DNA of 7,024 bases, taken from the NCBI GenBank assembly GCA_021772845.1, contig JAJFLF010000027.1, positions 1 through 7,024 on the forward strand, given 5' to 3'. Under the pieces are notes generated by a model. It was not told where the DNA came from. It saw only the letters and a list, made by a program, of their open reading frames with translations, and searched no databases. Shown here piece by piece: positions 1 through 4,314 of this stretch. The position numbers and the translations under genes are program-made. The number at the start of each line of letters is the position of its first letter. The first letter of the stretch is position 1. The DNA comes from Mariprofundus sp. GTDB lineage: Bacteria; Pseudomonadota; Zetaproteobacteria; Mariprofundales; Mariprofundaceae.

Positions 1-1035
1 CAGAACCTGCAGCTTCCTTGTTATATCACTAAGCACAACTTCAAAATCTTCTGTCCTTTTCTGATCCTTCACAGCTTTTCGCTTAAAACCTGCCATTGAA
101 TCAAGCGCATCATTCACAACAGATGCCACCTGCTTCATACCGGCAGACATGCCACGAGTATCAATGCGCCTGTCTAAATCCCCGCCAGACATCTGCTGCA
201 GACTATTCGTAATTTCGCGCAACAGCGTTTCAACCAGATCACCAATATCATTTACCAACCAGGACATATCAGCGATAACGCCGGTGCTTCTAATTCCTGT
301 AATACGTGGTTCCATACCGCTCGTACGCCACTCGGCCAACACTGAACTAACACTATGGATGCGTTTGTTTATCCCCCTGGTTATCACAACATAAACTACA
401 GCGAGAATCACCAATAGGACCAAGCCTGAAACCAACAACACCGTCAGTAGCGATTCTATATGCCTCTGATTGTTTTCTAACGATAAGGCCATTCGATGCT
501 CTAACTTTTCACTAAAGCTTTTCATCAAACCCGTGACTGCCAAGGCATCCTGATCAAACAGTTTCATTCCTCTGGAGGCCAGCTGATGTTCTCCAGCCTT
601 ATAGTGTTCAACCATGCTCAGGCCGTTACTGAAAAAGGTATCAAAATCTGATCGTAATTTCTGAAGTGTAGCTTCCAACGCCGCTGATTTGTCTTCCATG
701 CCTGCAAAGCTCTTCTCCAACGTATCCGTAGACGATTTAAAATCAGAAACGACCACTTTAGCCTGTTCAACAGGCGTACTCTCATGCGTCAATGCAGCAT
801 CCGTTAACAGCTGCTGCACCTGCACAAGCTGAAAGAGCATTTTCTCTGATTCTATAGCAGCCACTAACTCTCCATCATGAAAGCTCTTCGTCTCTTCACT
901 GATCTTGCTGGTATCATTCCATACCAAACCACCGACAAACAAACAAACTGCCACCAGCGCCAAAAAACCAACACGCAACATCGCACGGGCAGACAATTCC
1001 CTCTTGCCAGTGATAATTGAAGTGAACTGTCCCAT
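1..1035 (-). CDS. Methyl-accepting chemotaxis-type transducer, N-terminal 345 residues (3' end outside window)
   Basis: The visible part has the layout of a membrane chemoreceptor, which passes ligand or redox signals to CheA/CheW. An uninterrupted frame runs from ATG 1035 to the left edge. Residues 19-40 form a first membrane helix. Residues 41-195 form a mainly helical periplasmic region resembling a four-helix-bundle sensor. Residues 196-218 are a second helix (LLTVLLVSGLVLLVILAVV), followed by a HAMP-like segment at 219-272 and a second HAMP-like stretch near 273-325 containing QQMSGGDLDRRID. The conserved cytoplasmic signalling tip and methylation helices lie outside the window, so the MCP assignment rests on architecture and on the neighbour. 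The start is supported by AAGGAAGG nine bases upstream. It begins 2 nt after the stop of the PAS gene, so the two are almost certainly co-transcribed. It could instead be a HAMP-containing kinase or cyclase, but the Aer-type neighbour favours chemotaxis. Confidence 0.8.
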   Translation of the reverse strand, partial: MGQFTSIITGKRELSARAMLRVGFLALVAVCLFVGGLVWNDTSKISEETKSFHDGELVAAIESEKMLFQLVQVQQLLTDAALTHESTPVEQAKVVVSDFKSSTDTLEKSFAGMEDKSAALEATLQKLRSDFDTFFSNGLSMVEHYKAGEHQLASRGMKLFDQDALAVTGLMKSFSEKLEHRMALSLENNQRHIESLLTVLLVSGLVLLVILAVVYVVITRGINKRIHSVSSVLAEWRTSGMEPRITGIRSTGVIADMSWLVNDIGDLVETLLREITNSLQQMSGGDLDRRIDTRGMSAGMKQVASVVNDALDSMAGFKRKAVKDQKRTEDFEVVLSDITRKLQVL

Positions 1036-1037
1036 AT

Positions 1038-1457
1038 CTATTTACCTTCCTTTCGCCACTGCGCATAAAGATTTTCTGCGTCCTGAACTTGTTGATCCGA
1101 TGGGCTCCTGCGAACAGACATATATCCAATGATATTGCCATCGCTATCAAAAGAGGGCGTGACTGTTGCATCTACCCAGTAATGGTCCCCATTTTCACAT
1201 CGGTTTTTCACAATACCATGCCACTCTTCACCTTTGCTGACGCTATTCCACAAATCCTGAAAGGCAGCTTCAGGCATGTCTGGGTGACGCACAATATTAT
1301 GTGGTTTGCCAAGCAGTTCAGACTCTGAAAACCCCGACGTTTTAATAAATGCGGCATTACAATACGTGATACGACCTTTTTTATCGGTCTTCGAAACGAG
1401 CAATTTGCTGTCTCCATAACTGACTTCCTGATTGGTAACCGGTTCATTTCTTCGCAT
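1038..1457 (-). CDS. Aer-like PAS domain protein (139 aa), stand-alone redox sensor
   Basis: A soluble single-domain PAS protein closely resembling the N-terminal FAD-binding PAS domain of the E. coli aerotaxis receptor Aer. Residues 54-62 read NIVRHPDMP. Arg57, His58 and Asp60, important for FAD binding in Aer, fall at the same numbers here. GIVKNRCENGDHYWV (81-95) and GYMSVR (111-116) also match the Aer pattern. It lacks the membrane anchor, HAMP and signalling domain found in Aer; the transducer encoded 2 nt downstream probably supplies them, as in the CetB/CetA pair of Campylobacter. ATG 1457 is preferred over an in-frame ATG at 1481 because AGGAG (1464-1468 on the complement) lies six bases before it and the Aer numbering then matches. 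A weak sigma-28-like match, TAGA-N16-GCTGAATA (1525 to 1498, minus strand), lies upstream; it is too poor to call a promoter. Likely role: sensing cell redox or oxygen state for energy taxis. Confidence 0.88.
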   Translation of the reverse strand: MRRNEPVTNQEVSYGDSKLLVSKTDKKGRITYCNAAFIKTSGFSESELLGKPHNIVRHPDMPEAAFQDLWNSVSKGEEWHGIVKNRCENGDHYWVDATVTPSFDSDGNIIGYMSVRRSPSDQQVQDAENLYAQWRKEGK

Positions 1458-1606
1458 GAAGATCTCCTGAAGTAGCATCACATTGAAAGTTCAACACTAT
1501 TCAGCAAAACATGTGCCAGTATCTATTGAAAATAAGAAATTCAACATTACAAAAAACAAAAAAATGATGGAGCTAAGAAAGCACTGTGTAGAGCGATGTC
1601 AACCGA

Positions 1607-1634
1607 TTCACGACTCATACGTTGTAACTATTAT
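1607..1634 (+). promoter_or_regulatory. Candidate sigma-70 promoter for the 11-residue-repeat protein gene
   Basis: TTCACG (1607-1612) and TATTAT (1629-1634) are separated by 16 bp, giving 4/6 and 5/6 matches to the -35 and -10 consensus. Transcription would start near 1641, leaving a leader of about 20 nt before ATG 1660. The rest of the divergent 1458-1659 spacer is A/T-rich and holds no gene I can support. Assigned by eye only. Confidence 0.3.
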
Positions 1635-1659
1635 GACATCAGCATCAAAGGAGATGAGT

Positions 1660-2127
1660 ATGAAATATATTATGATAGCAGTTGCAGGTCTGACATTGAT
1701 GCTAGCTCCAGCATTAATACAGGCTGATCCCGGTGATCGGATTGAAAAACGGTTGGACAACAGAGGTGACCGCATAGATCAACGCCTGGACAACAGAGGC
1801 GATCGCATCAATGAACGATTGGATCGTAAAGGAGAGCGCATTGATGCACACTATGACCGTGCTGCTGAACGGGCACGTGCGAATGGCAATGAGGCCAAAG
1901 CGGAGCGACTGGATAAAAAGGGAGATCGCATTGAACAACGCCTTGATCGCAAGGGCGACAAGATCAATGCAAAGCTTGACCGTAAAGGTGACCGTATTAA
2001 TGCGCGTTTAGATCGCAAAGGCGAACGCGCGGAACATCGCCGGGACAAACGCCACGACAAAAAAAGGAAAGCTACTGATGTTGCTCGTCACCCCGGCAAA
2101 GCGCATGCTAGGCCCTCGCATCGTTAA
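1660..2127 (+). CDS. Exported, highly charged protein with tandem 11-residue repeats (155 aa)
   Basis: No function recognised. A signal peptide (residues 1-21, cleavage after LIQA) sends it to the periplasm or beyond. The mature chain is almost entirely charged. Eight copies of an 11-residue unit, consensus GDRI-x-x-RLDRK, occupy residues 25-68 and 88-131, separated by a 19-residue linker (AERARANGNEAKAERLDKK). A basic tail, 132-155, ends in His/Arg-rich sequence. Eleven residues equal three helical turns, so a continuous helix or hendecad coiled coil with alternating acidic and basic positions is expected. ATG 1660 is chosen because AAAGGAG (1647-1653) lies six bases upstream and the signal peptide begins there. 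The frame is open back to 1483, but that extension would bury the signal peptide. It lies 99 nt upstream of the sigma cassette on the same strand with no clear terminator between, so it may belong to the same regulon or transcript. Possible roles (inference): periplasmic structural, chaperone-like or polyanion-binding protein. Confidence 0.8.
   Translation: MKYIMIAVAGLTLMLAPALIQADPGDRIEKRLDNRGDRIDQRLDNRGDRINERLDRKGERIDAHYDRAAERARANGNEAKAERLDKKGDRIEQRLDRKGDKINAKLDRKGDRINARLDRKGERAEHRRDKRHDKKRKATDVARHPGKAHARPSHR
1732..2052 (+). repeat. In-frame 33-bp coding repeats, two blocks of four units
   Basis: Units begin at 1732, 1765, 1798, 1831, 1921, 1954, 1987 and 2020, each encoding an 11-residue GDRI...LDRK-type unit. 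Between the two blocks, 1864-1920 encodes a non-repeat linker. Synonymous codons differ between units (for example GATCGGATT, GACCGCATA and GATCGCATC for the same residues). The protein repeat is therefore conserved while the DNA has diverged, which argues against recent slippage expansion. Confidence 0.85.
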
Positions 2128-2213
2128 GACAGGACTCTAATGTGATCTACTCAGCATGCTCATCAAACATAAGCTCCTGGCAAAACATGCGAAACTGCTT
2201 GCAGATAAATCAT

Positions 2214-2218
2214 GGAGG
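2214..2218 (+). promoter_or_regulatory. Shine-Dalgarno that decides the sigma factor start
   Basis: GGAGG (2214-2218) lies 8 bases before GTG 2227. An in-frame ATG at 2212 overlaps this motif and has no good ribosome binding site of its own upstream, so GTG 2227 is the better start. Translating from 2212 would add only five residues. Confidence 0.65.
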
Positions 2219-2226
2219 CGCCTCAG

Positions 2227-2769
2227 GTGAGTCGTGTAGAGCAAGAACAACAACTCAACGCCTTTCTGATGAGCGTGGAAAAACGTGCCCTACGCATGGC
2301 TGAAATAGCCACATGCAACCGCGATGATGCGCTTGAACTTGTGCAGGATGCCATGTTTGGACTCGTCAAACATTATGCCAAACACGAGCCTGAAAACTGG
2401 CCTCCTCTATTTCACCGCATCCTGCAAAACCGCATCCGTGATTGGCATCGACGTCATAAGCTGCGCGCAACCATCCTGCACTGGTTTTGCAAAGATGAAG
2501 ATGTGCGAAATATAATAGAAGCCTTGCCCGACTCTCATATCACAGACCCGGCCCTTCAAATGGATCTGTCCGATGCGGGATCACAACTGGTGATAGCATT
2601 ACAGTCTTTACCGCGGCGACAACAGCAAGTGTTCATGTTGCGGATATGGGAAGGTTTAAGTGTGCAAGATACAGCCACAGCCATGGGTTGCTCGGACGGC
2701 AGTGTGAAAACGCACCTCTCTCGAGCCATGCAAAAATTGAAAGCTGAGCTGGAGGCGTATTGGCCATGA
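2227..2769 (+). CDS. Sigma-70-family RNA polymerase sigma factor, ECF-like (180 aa)
   Basis: Directs core RNA polymerase to alternative promoters. Residues about 14-80 (from GTG 2227) form sigma region 2, including LELVQDAMFGLVKHY and the helix WPPLFHRILQNRIRDWHRRHK, which corresponds to core-binding and -10-recognition parts. Residues about 122-172 form region 4: LPRRQQQVFMLRIWEGLS followed by the helix-turn-helix VQDTATAMGCSDGSVKTHLSRAMQKL. There is no region 1 or 3, and the size is typical of ECF factors. The insertion-like WFCKDEDV...ITDPALQ linker between the domains is usual. The TGA overlaps the ATG of the next gene (ATGA, 2766-2769), indicating translational coupling. The downstream membrane and exported proteins suggest control by an envelope signal. 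The match to sigma factors found beside DUF3619/DUF3106 genes is from memory of the family, not from a search. Confidence 0.93.
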   Translation: MSRVEQEQQLNAFLMSVEKRALRMAEIATCNRDDALELVQDAMFGLVKHYAKHEPENWPPLFHRILQNRIRDWHRRHKLRATILHWFCKDEDVRNIIEALPDSHITDPALQMDLSDAGSQLVIALQSLPRRQQQVFMLRIWEGLSVQDTATAMGCSDGSVKTHLSRAMQKLKAELEAYWP

Positions 2770-3113
2770 CAGACAAACATGACTTCGAAAGTTTCGCGAA
2801 TCAAAAGCTGAATGAAACCGTTGAGCATATGGGGCATACAACAGCCACGCGACTGGCAGTTATGCGACACGAGGCCATCGCCTCCACCACTGACCGGAAG
2901 CAAAACTGCTTCATGCTCGCCGCACTGGCTAGTGCCATGGCTGCTTTCATGCTGACTTGGATGATGCCTCAGCAGAACAATTCCAAGCCTGATCTGCCCA
3001 TGCAAGCAGGAGTAATTGAAGATTTTGACCTGCTTGCCTCAGATATTGAGCTGGAGCTGCTGGAAGATGTTGAGTTTTATCAGTGGCTGGAGAGCAGCAA
3101 ACATGCCGGCTAA
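2766..3113 (+). CDS. Single-pass membrane protein, DUF3619-like, putative anti-sigma partner (115 aa)
   Basis: An N-terminal cytoplasmic segment (1-47, helical, charged) precedes one membrane helix (about 48-67, CFMLAALASAMAAFMLTWMM) and a short acidic tail (68-115) with ASDIELELLEDVEFYQWLES. No positively charged cluster follows the helix, while RK (44-45) precedes it, so the tail should be periplasmic. Size, topology and position right after a sigma gene fit an anti-sigma factor, but no ZAS zinc motif (HxxxCxxC) is present, so the role is inferred. The start is ATG 2766, overlapping the sigma stop, with GGAGG at 2751-2755; an in-frame TTG at 2760 is less likely. Its 3' end overlaps the next gene by 11 nt. 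The tail shares a motif with that next protein (see findings). The DUF3619 assignment is by resemblance only. Confidence 0.75.
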   Translation: MTDKHDFESFANQKLNETVEHMGHTTATRLAVMRHEAIASTTDRKQNCFMLAALASAMAAFMLTWMMPQQNNSKPDLPMQAGVIEDFDLLASDIELELLEDVEFYQWLESSKHAG

Positions 3114-3360
3114 AACGAGTATATTATATTTCACAGTAGCCTTGTTGTTATGCACCCCGTTGTGCACTCCAGCCCACGCCGAAAAATCGACTGCCGATGT
3201 GGAGATTTCGGATATGGAGCTATTTGAATTTATAGCTGACTGGGAAACCGATGATGGTCAATGGCTTGAGCCATCGGATTTTGAAGAGAAGCGAATAAAG
3301 GGCAGTAACGATGGAGATTTTCACATGACAACAACGAAGGAGGGGCATTATGATCATTAA
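3103..3360 (+). CDS. Small acidic exported protein (85 aa), unknown function
   Basis: A Sec signal peptide covers residues 1-26 (MPAKTSILYFTVALLLCTPL..., cleavage after AHA), leaving a mature chain of about 59 residues rich in Asp and Glu: EISDMELFEFIADWETDD (34-51) and GQWLEPSDFEEKR (52-64), then a Gly/His-containing tail. ATG 3103 is chosen because the signal peptide starts there and GGAG (3089-3092) precedes it. The frame is open to 3016, but that part overlaps the previous gene and does not look like protein. It overlaps both neighbours by 11 nt, a compact operon arrangement. Family not recognised, though small DWE-containing exported proteins in this position fit the sigma/DUF3106 cassette. 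It may bind the strongly basic product of the next gene (inference). Confidence 0.75.
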   Translation: MPAKTSILYFTVALLLCTPLCTPAHAEKSTADVEISDMELFEFIADWETDDGQWLEPSDFEEKRIKGSNDGDFHMTTTKEGHYDH

Positions 3361-3880
3361 AACATTTTTCCTCATGGTGATCATCGCTTTGTCATCGCCC
3401 ATGCAGGGTCTCGCCGATGAACAGGTTCTTCCGTGGTCGTCACTGTCACTACAGGAACAGCAAACATTGCAGAAATTCCAGGAGCGCTGGCATCAACAGC
3501 CAGCTGAACGCCAGCTTAAATTACGCAAAGGAGCCAAGCGCTGGGCAAGCATGAGTCCCGAGCAGAAGCATCGTGCCAAAAGGCAACTCAAACGCTGGAA
3601 AGAGATGCCTAAAGAGAAACGTATTCTCATGCGCAAACGCTTCAAACGGTTCCAAAGCCTGCCACCTGAGAAAAGACGTGAGATTCGTGACAAACGCCAG
3701 TGGTTTAAATCATTACCGACTGACAAGCGCCTTGATCTGCGCCAACGCTGGAAGCAGATGACGCCCGCCAAACGCCAGCAGATGCGTCACAAGTGGATGA
3801 ATAACTCAGCCCAACAGCGAGCCAAACCATTTACCATGCGCCAGCCGAATCAGAACAGAAGCAGGCCTGCCCACCCATAA
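3350..3880 (+). CDS. DUF3106-like exported basic protein with 18-residue repeats (176 aa)
   Basis: The signal peptide is residues 1-22 (cleaved after QGLA). The mature chain is very rich in Arg, Lys, Gln and Trp. An aromatic residue recurs every 18 residues (W29, W47, W65, W83, F101, F119), then every 15 (W134, W149). It is followed by a short M/L-S/P-P-E-K/R turn and a basic helix, as in SMSPEQKHRAKRQLKRW and SLPPEKRREIRDKRQW. This is the repeat pattern of DUF3106, a family of unknown function. Eighteen residues make five helical turns, so stacked helical hairpins or one long amphipathic helix are possible. ATG 3350 has a strong AAGGAGG (3337-3343) six bases upstream, likely giving high expression, and overlaps the previous stop by 11 nt. 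No convincing plus-strand terminator follows. By position it could be the periplasmic sensor or a client of the sigma/anti-sigma pair (inference). Confidence 0.87.
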   Translation: MIIKTFFLMVIIALSSPMQGLADEQVLPWSSLSLQEQQTLQKFQERWHQQPAERQLKLRKGAKRWASMSPEQKHRAKRQLKRWKEMPKEKRILMRKRFKRFQSLPPEKRREIRDKRQWFKSLPTDKRLDLRQRWKQMTPAKRQQMRHKWMNNSAQQRAKPFTMRQPNQNRSRPAHP

Positions 3881-3926
3881 AAAAACATCGACTTAAGCGA
3901 AGTGGAGGAGTGTGCTAATCGGGCAC

Positions 3927-3946
3927 AAAAAAAGGAGCCTCAGCTC
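3927..3946 (-). terminator. Weak intrinsic terminator for the 57-residue gene
   Basis: On the minus strand GAGC-TGAG-GCTC (a 4-bp stem with a 4-nt loop), then C and seven T residues (complement of A 3927-3933). It lies about 28 nt past the stop of the 3975-4148 gene. The stem is short, so termination may be partial. Confidence 0.45.
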
Positions 3947-3974
3947 ATCTTATAACACGTACAATAACAGACTC

Positions 3975-4148
3975 TTAATCAACATCTTTCCAATCATCAT
4001 TCTCTACACAATGGGCATCGCCATACGGGCTAAATGCAGGCATATCCATCAAACACTCCAGCTCGGTGCTTGCCATATTGATAGGACTACCAACCAGCTT
4101 CATAAACTCCAACCGTGAAAAGGCCGGATTTGTTGCTTCAATCATCAT
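3975..4148 (-). CDS. Unrecognised small protein (57 aa)
   Basis: A short gene between the sigma cassette and the cyclase gene. It starts at tandem ATGs (4148 and 4145). AAGGAG ends nine bases before the first ATG and twelve before the second, so 4148 is chosen. It ends with TAA at 3975. The protein begins MMIEATNPAFSRLEFMKLVG and ends YGDAHCVENDDWKDVD. It is soluble, with no signal peptide or membrane helix, two cysteines (32 and 47), several Met residues and an acidic C-terminus. Composition and codons look ordinary for the window. The good ribosome binding site and a hairpin with a T-run after the stop support a real gene. It lies 166 nt downstream of the cyclase gene on the same strand and could be read from it or from its own promoter. 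I recognise no family. Confidence 0.65.
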   Translation of the reverse strand: MMIEATNPAFSRLEFMKLVGSPINMASTELECLMDMPAFSPYGDAHCVENDDWKDVD

Positions 4149-4211
4149 TATTATTGACTCCTTGTTTATCTATTTTTCTACAGAGGAAACTATGCCTAAA
4201 TAAGTCACTAT

Positions 4212-4257
4212 GATGTCATCTGAAAGTCAGCGATGTGACAGAGGCTGATTCATGTGA
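4212..4257 (+). repeat. Three ATGTSA elements about 20 bp apart in the 4149-4314 spacer
   Basis: ATGTCA (4213-4218), ATGTGA (4233-4238) and ATGTGA (4252-4257) recur at 20 and 19 bp, close to two helical turns. They sit 64-109 bp upstream of the 57-residue gene and just downstream of the cyclase gene. They might be operator half-sites but are short and may be chance. I see no clear terminator for the cyclase gene in this 166-bp spacer, nor any gene. Confidence 0.25.
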
Positions 4258-4314
4258 TCGCAACAGCTCAATTACTATTCTCTCTCGATAATTCGTGAAG
4301 GCAAGGTTCCACTG

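Noticed and set aside
914..1171. 85-codon minus-strand frame bridging the PAS and transducer genes
   Set aside because: It is out of frame with both and merely reads across their junction; not evidence of a fused or frameshifted gene, since each has its own stop, start and ribosome binding site.
1483..1659. N-terminal extension of the 11-residue-repeat protein back to an ATG at 1483
   Set aside because: It would bury an obvious signal peptide; ATG 1660 has an ideal ribosome binding site and the extension sequence does not look like protein.
1732..2052. Possible CRISPR-like direct repeats
   Set aside because: The 33-bp units are contiguous, in frame, lack unique spacers and encode a protein repeat.
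2556..3005. 149-codon minus-strand frame across the end of the sigma gene and its neighbour
   Set aside because: It is antisense to two well-supported coupled genes, has no recognisable domain, and its Cys/His-rich content is typical of a shadow frame.
3903..3935. Terminator for the plus-strand sigma operon at GTGC...GCAC
   Set aside because: The short stem is followed by A residues, not T, on the plus strand; the T-run works only for the minus strand.
3912..4118. Plus-strand frame of 68 codons from GTG 3912, preceded by GGAGG
   Set aside because: The GGAGG is only 3 nt from the GTG, too close. The frame is antisense to the better-supported 57-residue gene and its sequence looks like a shadow.
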